From NCBI GenBank assembly GCA_023846275.1, contig CM043875.1, positions 6,832,626-6,896,625 on the forward strand: 64,000 nt of DNA, read 5' to 3'. Made by a program: the position numbers and the translations under genes. The notes beneath the pieces were generated by a model. It had not been told where the DNA came from, did no database searches, and was given only the letters and a program-made list of their open reading frames with translations. The number at the start of each line of letters is the position of its first letter. The stretch's first letter is position 1. Below are positions 1 to 11,400 of the stretch, piece after piece. This DNA is from Vanilla planifolia (lineage: Eukaryota > Streptophyta > Magnoliopsida > Asparagales > Orchidaceae).

Positions 1-1290
1 TTATCATTAGTCGTTTGTCGTCATCTGATCTTCTACTATTCTTGATTGATGCTTCTTAATTGTCCTACATCATTTGGTTGCCCATCATTACTAGGTCATT
101 CACTACTCTCCAATTGTGTACCATTGCCTCATTACTTGTCAGCTTCCACCCTCTGAACACCATCGACCATCATCACCCATCTTGTCCACTACTGGCATAG
201 TAGTCGCATCGTTATTGACATCTGATTGACATGCTGCATGATTACATAATTTTTTTATATCACAATATTTTTCATATATTTTATATTTTATATTTAATAT
301 GGCTGACCCACTTAGAGTTAATGTCATTAAATTCTAACGATCTTTTTTAATTTTTTAATTAATTTAAATCTAAAAGTGTTTTTCTTTATATATTTTGTTT
401 TTAATGTGAAGTGCCTACTGAGAGTTAATTCAATAAAATTTAAAGATCTATTTTAAGTTTTCTAGTAATTTAACTTAAAACTTATCTTTTTTATATTTAT
501 GATATTTCTTAAAGATGCATTTTTCTCTTTTGTTTTTCTATGCGTTGAGCTCTCATTCACCTATAAATAGGAGAGGCTCCTTTATTGTAAAGTAGTTATT
601 GATGAATAAAATTTTTCTTGTTTGTATACTTTCACTTTTATAAACAAAGAGTTTATACCCAACTCTAGCTAAAGAGATTTTAACTTTCTCTCTCTTATGA
701 GAGATAAGGATCAAAGATGAGAGATCTTTTATTGAGAGAGCTAGCAATCAAATAAATTCTTGCTTTTACGAACACTTATAAATCTTCACCCATCATTTTA
801 TTCTCTTGATCCAATCACCAAAATACCATCCTTCTCAACAAGGCTAAAACTCATAGCCTACTATTTTGTTACCCTTTTAATCATCACCAACCCAAAAGCT
901 CCACTTCGTTTACCTTTTCCATCTTCACTACTCCATAAGCCAACTCCAAAAAAAATTACAAGCCACCATAGCACAAAAAGTGTACTCTTTTTATAACTTT
1001 TATTTTCTAAGTAATGATCTAAGGTTATGATTACTCTTTCAATTATTAAAGTACTCCACATAGACTTTGTTTTGAATTTCTTATTTTATTTGTACGAAAT
1101 TAGATGTGATAAAACTACTCAATAAAATTTTATGCTTAATTATTAATATGTTGTCATCTTCTCTACTTAATTTATGTTACAAATTTGGAGGCCACTTTTT
1201 GAATAATTATAAAATGTCATACACACTACTTAACTCTAATTAGTGTATGATATCTTTTAACGTTTCTTAATAATTTATTGAACATCTCTA
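1..1290. other. AT-rich intergenic DNA, no gene seen
   Basis: No reading frame here has domain-like content, and the short open frames are what AT-rich DNA gives by chance. Clusters of T and A runs resemble eroded retrotransposon DNA, but nothing can be assigned to a family. Confidence 0.6.
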
Positions 1291-1299
1291 GTATTATAG

Positions 1300-3070
1300 A
1301 TTTTAAATTAGACCCTAGTAAAAACATAATTTTTATACATCAGTCTCTCTTCAACAATTATGTTCCTTCAAGTCTTGTTTAACTTTGACTACTTAATTTT
1401 AATGGTTTCTCTTTGTTTAAACTCTCCTAATGATGATTCATGTAGTTGTTCACTATTTTTTTGTTTTCATTGATTGTTTATATATGATTAACATGATGAT
1501 ATTATAAATTTCTTAACATTGCTTAAACTTATTTTAAATTCTTATTATTGTACGATTAGGATCTTCTTATTGTATGCATATGATATTTCCCATTCATTGT
1601 ATATTATATAGATGATTTTTCTTATGCATTGTTACTTTCAATTTGATTATACATAGACGATACTAAGCTTTGTATTGTTTTCTTATTTAAATTTTTTAAT
1701 ATTTATGCTTATTTACACTAGTCATGTTGATACAATCAATTAATTATATATACGATGCATTTTTGTTTAGTCATTTGATCATATTATATGTTAATACTTA
1801 TCATATAATTTTATTAATATATTTGTTAATTTTTTATTCTTAATTGATCATACTTGTATGTTCTTTTTATTCTTAATATATAATATTACATTACCAATAT
1901 TGACCATTTGTTCTTATACATTAATAACCTTGTACAATAGCCAGATTATCTTAGATTAGACTCATCCAACTTTTGTCCCTGTTCTTATTTCTCTTAAGTT
2001 CATTATCTATCTCTTTTGATTGTGTCATATGTTATTCTTTGGTTTTATTGTTGTTCCTTTATTTAGTCTATCAAACTCATCTGAGTCAAAGCATTGATGT
2101 AATGACTACACACTATCATACTTATATGAATTTGTTGACATACTTGTATAATACAAATCTTATCTTATGAATTTATTCATTTTATTTATTTTCGGACTCG
2201 ATCATATTATATGATCTTATAATATCATATTATATGTTATCTTAAAGATATTCAAAATGTTCTTAGAAACTTTTAGAAAAGTTTATAAAAATTTTTAAAA
2301 TATATTTTTATCAAAATCATTTTTATAACTTCTTTTTATAAGAATTACATCTCAAAATTTAGATCAATCATTTCTTTACTTCTATCAAATTATATTCTAT
2401 TATTCAAATTCTTGTATTTCATTCAACAAAACAAACATTCTTACAAAGAACATCATGCATATCTAACCTTCGATTACAAATTTTATTCATTTTATGGGAA
2501 GATGATTTCTTTCATATATCAAATATTTTTAAACATTAATTTATTTTTAACATACATCATATATTCTAATAGTAAATGAATCATTCATGTTGGTCTTGTT
2601 CTAGCATTGGATCATAGCATCTGCATAAATTGTATAAAAAATGATACAATAAGCATTTTTATTATTCTTTTTTTCTTCCACTACATTTTTTTGATTTTTT
2701 TTACACATCATGCCATATAGTTCCAATCTTCATATTATACAATAACTCCATGTTATTCTCCATCTAAAAGATCATCCTGGTTTAGTCTAATCCCTTTCTT
2801 TTTTTTTCTTCAACTTTTACAATTATATTAGTGATCATTGTACTATACAATTCCACATAGTCACATATATACGATACAATATTCTCAATTCATTCTCTGC
2901 TCATATTATTGTATTTTACAATGGCCTTATTAATATTGATAACTCAATCCAATGTCTTTAAGTCTAACTTATCTTCTCTACTCATCTTATTGTGTTATAC
3001 TATTTTATAAATTATATGATACAATTATTTATGTTTTTTAATTGAATATTTGGGCTGTTATATTTATCAT
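1300..3070. repeat. Degenerate LTR-like repeat with recurrent GTATGAT-type palindromes
   Basis: The stretch carries repeated imperfect palindromes of the form ATCATAC-N-GTATGAT, for example at 1846-1860, 2114-2129 and 2137-2154. The same motif style and a similar A/T-rich block (2200-2400) recur at 33.8-34.4 kb beside a decayed gypsy pol and at 55.0-55.4 kb. A TGGGCTGTTA string near 3052 resembles an LTR edge. I infer an old gypsy-type LTR; no target duplication could be found. Confidence 0.4.
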
Positions 3071-4560
3071 GTAAGACTTTGAAAATTTTAACTTTCTACA
3101 AAGTAAATAGTAAAAGTTAAGTATTTTAATGAATGAATGGAAAGTGGAATTAGCATAACTTGTTAGTTTCGCATCACATGAAGCAATTTTGTTAAATCAT
3201 CAATTTTCAAAGAAACAATCCTTGAAATGTTGTTTAACAATTGTCACAAAAAATATCACTTAATAATGGAAGGAATTAGATTTCTAAATCTTCTCCAAAT
3301 GGATATCATTCCATTATAATGATTACTACATATATGTGAGCTTCTTTATTAGAGGACTAATGTCTACATATGAAAGAACTGATGATTTGATCAATAACAC
3401 TAAAAATGCCCAAGGGTGATAGAAAGTTATAAAGATAATCCAAGAGAGTTGGCAATTGGCCTAGGCAATTGATAAGAGAATTATCCATATAATCTAATAA
3501 TAGTCATCAATATTTTTTTATATAGATTGCTTATGATAACTGTTACAATATGGTCACCCAGCAACATGACCTTAACCATCAAAAGTTATGTAACAACTTC
3601 AGTAATCTTTAATCCCTAGAAATTGGCTTATTATTTATTAAAATAATCAATAATCTATCTAAATATATCTCAAATAACACTATAATATTAAATATAAAAT
3701 AATCAAGTGAAACATAGCGAAGTACAACTATAACGAGTAAACACAGATGGAAATTGCTAATGACTTATTAGATTGGTATCATCCATGCTTTGTGTTAATC
3801 CACATCTTGAATTCTCAAGAGAATTAGTTTGCCACATCAACATTTCTATCAAGAGACTAGATCGCTATAATACCAAAATGATTATGTGATAGTCAATTAT
3901 GTTTCTTTTAAAATATTTTTTTAAAAAAATAATATGGATTAGATACCACCTTTTGTAGTTCAACTACAAAATATATAAAGTTTTTTTTATTTTTTTAAAG
4001 AAAATTTTGATCTACAATAAATAAATTAAATAAAAACTTGATCATTTTTTATATGGATTACTTGGAAATTAAATAACTTAGAAACAAATTTACATTGATA
4101 TGTTTTACTTAGTAATTAAATATAGAAGCTAATTTACATTAGGCGTAGACTACTAATGCTAAGTTGTATCAGAGCAATGTTAATTAGCGGCGAAGTAATC
4201 TCAAAGCTATACGAGAGCTATGTCACCTAGAGACTAAAATAACTTAGAAGTTAATGTAAATGACGTTACTCTCGTTACGTTATCCATTAGTTGGACGAAG
4301 TTGTTTGTCCCCAAAGAAGAGCAGCGAGCCAAAATTTGATACTCTGCTTTTTGGTCATTACCGTCCGATTTGGTCAAATCAAATACAGCAAACCGATGGT
4401 CAACAACGATTAAATCATGGACTCTTCGTGCTCAGTCCGATGACTCCGATCTGATGCTCGCCATCTGATTCAAACTCCCATTGTAACATTTAGAAACGCT
4501 CTCTTGAGATTCGTGCTGAAGAGGAATTCTTGATCAGACGGACCACGTTTTTTCTCTCGT
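3071..4560. other. Intergenic DNA with a possible degenerate tRNA-iMet primer-binding site
   Basis: No coding region is recognised. At 4163-4176 the string TTGTATCAGAGCAA differs by one base from the usual plant LTR-retrotransposon primer-binding site TGGTATCAGAGC. No convincing LTR end or gag follows, so it may be an isolated scrap or chance. From about 4260 base composition becomes more balanced, approaching the zinc-finger gene. Confidence 0.4.
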
Positions 4561-4564
4561 CCCA

Positions 4565-4593
4565 CACGTGTTCGGCGGTGTATGCCACACGTG
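4565..4593. promoter_or_regulatory. Paired G-box/ABRE-like sites (two CACGTG cores)
   Basis: Two CACACGTG strings contain CACGTG cores at 4565-4570 and 4588-4593, 23 bp apart, about 650 bp upstream of the zinc-finger start codon. CACGTG is the core bound by plant bZIP and bHLH factors, and paired ABRE-like elements are common in stress-responsive promoters, which would suit a ZAT-type gene. Function is inferred from motif and position only. Confidence 0.35.
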
Positions 4594-5245
4594 CTCGATG
4601 TCAGGATGGAACGTCCCCCGGTTCTCTCGGTCCAAGCCCGCGACCCCAGCTCTCGGAAGTTAGTTTTAAACCAACAGAAATACTAGTTCAAATATTCGCT
4701 AAGCAATCAGCATATTAAATAAACAAATTTAAATCCCATTCGTATGACAAAAATTACGCAATAGCCCTTGGAGGGTGTGTTTTGAAAAACAAAAAGGTTT
4801 TTCAGGTAATTCAGTAATTCATTGCTTTCCTTAATATTTGTTTCAGCAAATCGCACTGGTAATTAATGCAATTAACACGGGCCAAAGCGAACTTAAAAAA
4901 ATTGCTTGAAGGCCATGAATGTGGCGTTTCTCAATAACATACCTTCTTTAAGCTCGGCCTTTACTACAATAATCGAATATTTATTTTTTAAAAAATATTA
5001 TCGATTATCCCCTTCCTTGTATGAACGACGCATCTGCTTGAAATTAAAAAAAAAATTAACATATACAAATTGCTCCTTTTTCTCAGTCTCTCTCTATCGC
5101 CAGCTCTCCCCGCTTTCTGTTGGTGCTTTTGGTGGAGCAATGCTTGTCACCTACTCCTCTTAGTTCCCACACATACAGTCTTTCTCTTCTTGGAGGGAAG
5201 AAGAAGAAGAGCATAACAATTGGGAGAATAAAAAAGGAGAGGTAA

Positions 5246-6265
5246 ATGGAAAAGCATACCTGCAAGCTCTGCTTTCGCCTGTTCGCCAATGGGAGGGCGC
5301 TCGGCGGCCACATGCGCTCACACGTGGTTTTCGCCGCCGCGACGGTGGCGGTAAAATCCATTGTTTCCGATGGTTCGTCCTCTTCGTCGTCATCAAGGGA
5401 ATTTGCTGCGATGGTTGCGAAAAAAGGAATGGGGTGTGGCCAAGGGGAGATTCCCAAGAAGCGCTTCCGCATGGCGGATCCGGAGGTTTCCTCCACCTTC
5501 GCCGCCTTCTCCAGCACTGATGCCACCTCTTTAGTTGTTCAAGACCACGAAAGCGAAACAGAGCCTGCCCCCCGCACTTCGGCATTCAATCACCGCCGTT
5601 CCAAGCGCTCCGTTCGATCGGCTGCCGCTCCGCCACCTCCGGAGCTCGCTGAGCAGGAGCCCCTAAGTTCGGTCTCCGACACTACGCCGGAGGAGGACGT
5701 GGCGCTCAGCCTCATGATGCTGTCGCGCGGCGAGTGGACCAAGGATAAAGAAGTAGAAGAGCAAAAGTTGGATCTTTCTATAGACCAAGAAATGGACCGC
5801 AGGGTAGAGCTCGCCGGGAAATTGAGCAGGGCGACGGCAAAGGTGAGGGAGTGTAATCGATTCCAATGCAGGATTTGCAAGAAGGTCTTCCGTTCCTACC
5901 AAGCGCTCGGTGGACATCGAGCCAGTCACAAGAAGTCGAGAGGATGTGCTCCTCCTTCGTCGGCTGCCAACTCCAGGATCCACTATGGAAGCATTTCCGA
6001 GTTCAATGCTGAGAACAGGATTCTCCACGAGTGTCCCATATGCTTCAGAGTATTCATCTCTGGCCAAGCCCTCGGCGGCCACAAAAGATCACACCTTTCC
6101 TCCTCGTCGATTACCACCACCGTCATCTCGCAGCCCCCTCCAACGCTTGCTTTGGTCAGCAAGCATTCATTCGATCTCAACCTCCCCGCACCAATAGAAG
6201 AACATGGCGAGCTCTCTGCCATCTGCGACGCAGAGTTCGTCTCCTCCAATCTGCCTTCTCAGTAA
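5246..6265 (+). CDS. ZAT9: C2H2 zinc-finger transcriptional repressor, ZAT1/ZAT4/ZAT9-like
   Basis: Intronless 339-residue protein with three plant C2H2 fingers. Finger 1 (Cys6, Cys9, His22, His26) has the variant core GRALGGH near the N-terminus. Finger 2 (Cys208, Cys211, His224, His228) and finger 3 (Cys263, Cys266, His279, His283) carry the canonical QALGGH helix. A conserved DVALSLMMLSR segment (151-161) and a C-terminal EAR motif DLNLP (310-314) follow family order. Such proteins act in the nucleus, bind DNA through the QALGGH fingers and repress through EAR-recruited corepressors, usually in stress or developmental programmes. The start at 5246 puts finger 1 at residues 6-26, as usual for this subfamily. 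Poly-Ser and Ala/Pro-rich linkers separate the fingers. The ZAT1/4/9 clade is clear; the exact paralogue symbol is not. Confidence 0.93.
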   Translation: MEKHTCKLCFRLFANGRALGGHMRSHVVFAAATVAVKSIVSDGSSSSSSSREFAAMVAKKGMGCGQGEIPKKRFRMADPEVSSTFAAFSSTDATSLVVQDHESETEPAPRTSAFNHRRSKRSVRSAAAPPPPELAEQEPLSSVSDTTPEEDVALSLMMLSRGEWTKDKEVEEQKLDLSIDQEMDRRVELAGKLSRATAKVRECNRFQCRICKKVFRSYQALGGHRASHKKSRGCAPPSSAANSRIHYGSISEFNAENRILHECPICFRVFISGQALGGHKRSHLSSSSITTTVISQPPPTLALVSKHSFDLNLPAPIEEHGELSAICDAEFVSSNLPSQ

Positions 6266-8497
6266 GAAGCGAGAAAAAGCCGACTTGATCATTTCTGCTT
6301 TCGTTGGTCTTGTTAAAGCTCCTAGGTTGTCGTAAGTTAAAGAATTCGGCCATAAGGTATTGTCCAGGAAAGCTGGTTTCCGCTTCTGCTTTCTTCTTCT
6401 TCCTACTGATATTTCAATTTCCTTTTCCTTCTGTTTCAAGTTTTCATCTTTTCGTTAAAGAATCGTTTTTCTGTGTTGTTGAGTTCTCTGTTGCTTGTTC
6501 TGCAACAAATGATAAAATGTACAAAAATCACATCTTTGAATCAAAGTTAGCTTTCTGTCGTCTTCTTTTTACTTCCCCTGCATTGCAGTTGTTCTCGCTC
6601 GTCTCCATTTTGGTACCTTGCTACTTGTACAAAGCTCTTCTGTCGCCTACTGTAGCTTGCCCTTCTGCTTTCTTTTGTAGCTTCCTCGCCGCTTCTTCTT
6701 TTTTCTCTTTCCCTCCTTCGGCCGGGTTTGGAATGTAGCGACCCGATATTAATTGCGGCGCTAATTAAGCGCCATCATCGTCCATTCGGCTGACGGTTGA
6801 TCTGCAGCCGTGACATTTTGCTTGTTGGTGGTCTCTATCGATCACGTGGAGCTGCGCGGATGTACGTCCGATCTCAGACGGACGCTTCTGATAGGCCCAC
6901 CACCTATTTCAGCCTTGATGTCAATTTTTTTTTTCATTTTTTTAAGCGAGAGGAACTTATTATGTTTTTCTTTTTTAAAATAGAGTGTTTATTATTGAAT
7001 TCGGATTCGGAAGTGGATGGCTCAATTGGTTCCCTATTCGTTGTACCTGATTAAGAACGAGTCATTTGGGTACTTAAAACAGGTTAAAGCAATACTAAAT
7101 GGCAAATCCAAGAGCTATACGTCTTATTTTTCACATTGCAGGCATGATTCAGTAGAAATGGTCATCGGATGCTCTATAATAGATCTCTCTAATGCCAAGT
7201 ATCATGCCCGTGATAATTTGTAAAATAATGCTATAAAAATATAATCTCAATGCTCTCTGTTTTTCAATTAAAACAGGTGTAGGTGTATTTTAGATGATGT
7301 TTGGCTAGGTTGCATTATACAGTATTATCTAATCATTTTAAATGAATGATTTGAAGATAACAATAATAAAATAGTTAAAAGATACAATTATTTTAACTAA
7401 AAAATGCTTCTTGTTGTTATCTAACATTGAATAATATCTACATCTTTATAATTTCAATATTTAAAAAACATAAATAAATTACAGTTTAAATATTTTAGAA
7501 TAAAAAAAAATATCATTTTTCTTAATGAATAGCATTATGAATTAAATGTTGAATGATGGTTGCAGAGGAAAAACAAGAAAGTTAAAAGCACAAGGTTGAA
7601 AACAGACGGCGTTATTCCTCATCAAAAGTATGTGACGTGTTGAAGACCAATCCTAGCATTCAAATATCTTTTAAGCATATTCGTGTGGGATTTGTTCTTT
7701 GGAAGCTTACGGCAGATGGGCATACGCACAGCTACTTCTGTGGTGGGCTCTTCTGGGTGTTAGTTTATAGCTCTTTTGTGCCCAAGTCCTTCACTCGTAT
7801 ATTTTTGTGAGTTGCAGCTCACCTTCTGCTCTTGGCTGCACATGAAGTTAGCCGTGAGTGCCAAAAAGGTTTTCAAGGGGCAGCACAAGTCTCCTTGAAT
7901 CTTTATTTATTCTTCTCGGCCACCTTTTTATATTCTCTCAGGGAAACAAGATAAGCTGTGATATTTTTGCCACAAATGGACATGCATGTGGGAGAATACT
8001 TCTTTCCTATTGTTCCATTACTATTATGGATTCAACCAAATCCAAGCTTCCAGCTTCTTGCTCATTAACTGTCGTCCCAAAATAAAGTAAGATATATCAA
8101 AATATCTTAACATTTCAAGAATACAAACACAAGGTTTACTAAAGTTGCGATATGTATTAGGCAGTTATCTTATAACAATTCAAACCTCCTTTCCTAGAAG
8201 CAGCAGCACTCAGTTTGGGAAGTACAGGTGAATTGTATTCAGTGTTGTCAATCTTATATATGCTACCTTTATCAGAGTATCAGAGGCTTTTCCAACTCCG
8301 AATCCGAGCATAATTTACAAATTCGTCCTTCATGTTCCTACACAACTGGGAAGAACCGAATGGAATGTCACTTGCCGTAGAAAAATTGGGCTGAGAGCTA
8401 CCAGAACCCTAATATGCCATAAAGTGGCAGTGGTTGACCAAATCTCCAGATTGAATAGAGCAAAAAGAATTTGGGTTTTGAAATCTTTCGGTACCTT
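6266..8497. other. 3' flank of the zinc-finger gene and 3' flank/UTR of the GT8 gene
   Basis: T-rich DNA just downstream of the zinc-finger stop (to about 6730) probably includes its 3' UTR. A perfect hairpin, GGCGCT-AATTA-AGCGCC, lies at 6757-6773. The segment adjoining 8497 should contain the 3' UTR of the minus-strand glycosyltransferase gene, since the two genes converge here. No reading frame in between shows a recognisable domain. Confidence 0.5.
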
Positions 8498-11400
8498 TCA
8501 GAATAGTTTGTTAAATTCTGAAATCTGTGCAGATTCACCAAGTCTTGGGAAAAAGGCCTCTCTTTCAAGCAGAGAATGCAGGCTGCTCATAACCTTCATC
8601 AAGTGGTTCCATACAACTGGCGCGCAGCAAAATGCATATGCAAAGAGTACAAGAGCCCTCACAACACCATCAGTGTACCATGGATAAGCCATAACTAGGA
8701 GAGCCCCCAGGAATCCAAACCAGGGAGTTAGGACCGAAAGCGGAGGGAGGAGGAATGAGTTGATTGCGATGGAAGCAAGAGCTGCAGTGCCAAGAAAGTA
8801 GAGCGACCAGCCGAGAAGAGGATGAACAGTTCGGGGCACAAGGAAGAAGGGAACAGTATATGCGGCTATTAAAGACCATGAAACAGCCACCTTGAGCATT
8901 GAATGGAGGAAGAAGACGACCTTCTCTGGCCTTCGGTTATAGCACAGCTTTGACAGATTCGGGCGAGCCAAACGGGTAACAGCTATGATCCCAACGTATA
9001 CAGCAGCTTGGATGAGCATCACGGGAAGCTCTGCAGTATAACTGCATGTTTACAGTGGGCACAACAACGAAATCAGCTCTTGAGGCAACATAAAATACAA
9101 CTCATCCTCAATTGTTTAAATCATCATACCCAAGGTGCTTCCTCCGCTGCTCATGCCAGGAAATCCCCAGTGGTAGGACTGGCCATGACCACCAATACCA
9201 AGGCTTCAACCATGGTGCACTAGGGAACGTCATGACACTGTTAGGTCCACAGGGGATACTCCATCGTAGCTTGAGATCTAAAACAAAAATTATTGTTTAT
9301 CAAGCAATAACTAATGATTGCAATCTGTGAGAATATGGCAATACTACACCATTTCATAATAATTGAACTTCATTCTTGTCAAATTTGAAACATGTAACAT
9401 AATTGCCTTTGAAGAACAATGGGCGTCATGTTTACTAAGGTATAAAACAAAAAAGAAACTAAAAAAATGCCTTTTTTCATTCTTACAGTAGTAGGAAGCA
9501 TCCATCTGATAACCCAAAGGAAGTCGATAGGTGCCATCGAGCTTTGTACCATTTAAAGGCGGATGGAACATAGGCTTGTCAAGCAAATCTGGGAAGTAAC
9601 TTGCCAGGAAGCCCTGGTCTGCACCATCAGGATTACTCCTCCCCATTTCCAACTCGTGAAGCATGTCCTTGAACACATCCATAGAAGGCTGGGGTTCCAA
9701 ACAAAGGTCATGGAGTGACTATCATCTCAAACAAGATATCACAGGCAATCATTAATGCCTATTAAATTGAGAAGACAGTTTTGTTGGATGATTCTAAGAA
9801 TTATCATAAGAATCCACAAAAGCAAAAATACAAGTTAAAAATGAACATTCCAGAGGTGAGTGGACCAACAGCAAATTGGTACGCTTTGCCACTAAAGGAC
9901 ATTACTGTTAGTGTTATGGAAGCTAAAAAGTGTCAAGTTGAAGGACTGATTGAATGGCTATGGCCGCCTGTAGATTCTGCTCTCCATGCCCTAACAGCAG
10001 ATATCCAGGAAGATAGTCCCCTTTTGTCAGCCATAACTATTGAAGAATCAATTATTACACAACTAGAAGAGGAACAATAATAAAAAGAGGTTATGAAATA
10101 AGCAATGCAAGAACCATTCTTCACAATACTCAACAATCTTGTAGTAATATCAGCTATTAAGGATTAAGAATTAGGGAAGACAGGGCGTTAGCTATTCAGG
10201 GTTAGAGAATAGGAACTAAGGACGTGTTCTTCTCAACATGAATTTTGCACTGGTTTGTAACATTTGAGCCAAAGTCTTAATAATATGTTTTGTACATGTT
10301 CAAGATTTTGTAACAATGGGAAAACCTTTTTACTTCTATTGAAACAAATTAGATCATAATAAAATTTGGTAACTATATAACATAAAATTCAAATAATATT
10401 TAATTAATTTCATTCTAAACAAATCAAAACAAACAAATTTCAAACATGAATGAAGAAAACAAAGTTTTAGCTAAAAACCACAAAAATGAAATTGAGGCCC
10501 ACTAAATTTAAGAACATGACGCATCAAAATTATATACATTCAAACAAATTTTGAGTTAGTTTATTCTAATAGACTCGAGTTTAGCTCTCTATGCCAAGCT
10601 TCACCTCACAATTGACTAGTAACAATTCTATGCAAGCTTGAAACAATAGAAACAACCTTAATCTTTGAGCTAATTCAACATAGTTTTCAGCTTTGAGTTT
10701 TTGTTTCAATTTCAAAATATCTTTCAATACAAAGAAATTCTCAAAGAAAAGAAGCCAAATCAATAAGCTAAATCAGGTGGCCCATTCAACTACATAACCA
10801 TAATTAATAGTTTCACACATTTTTAGTTCCAGCCTTAATAACTGGTCCAAAGAATTTTAAATACATAAAGACTCCAACATCTTTAAATCAAGCTAAACTG
10901 GAACTCAATGATGCTTGGATGGGAGTAAAATCTGAGGATCAATAAAAAGCTTTGGATTACACACACTCTCTTCCCTCCACCGTGACCTAAAATTACAACA
11001 AGAATGGAAAAGATTCACTGAATTTTACCGTTCTCTTTAAAATGTACATTTTGTACTCTTCCATTGTCTTAAACTATAGGATCCAATGAGAAATATGTCC
11101 CTTAGTCTCACAGAAACTTACCATGAACACCCATAAATACAGTTACTGAATGGCTATCAATTTGTTTTGTTTCTGCAAATCCTTATGGGCTTACCACAAT
11201 AGTCAAAAGTTTAAGAGTAAGCAAATATATGAACATGTAGGATCCTTAACTTCAATGGTAGAATGAACACAGATGTTGTACCTGGAGGACAAAGAGACCA
11301 GTATGGAAGATGCATGGGTTGATGAAGACCGCACAGAACTGACCACACTGAAATAGCTCATCAATGTTTTGAAGAAAAATATTGTCCGAATCCAACATCA

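Noticed and set aside
5083-6439. Several long open frames on the opposite strand and in other frames of the zinc-finger gene
   Set aside because: They mirror the GC-rich coding sequence and contain no domains; the C2H2 frame explains the region.
6757-6773. GGCGCT-AATTA-AGCGCC hairpin as a terminator
   Set aside because: Plant Pol II genes do not use such hairpin terminators and no T-run follows; probably incidental.
10581-10763. Minus-strand 60-codon frame within GT8 intron 2
   Set aside because: Leu/Phe/Lys-rich AT-driven frame without domain; lies inside a well-supported intron.
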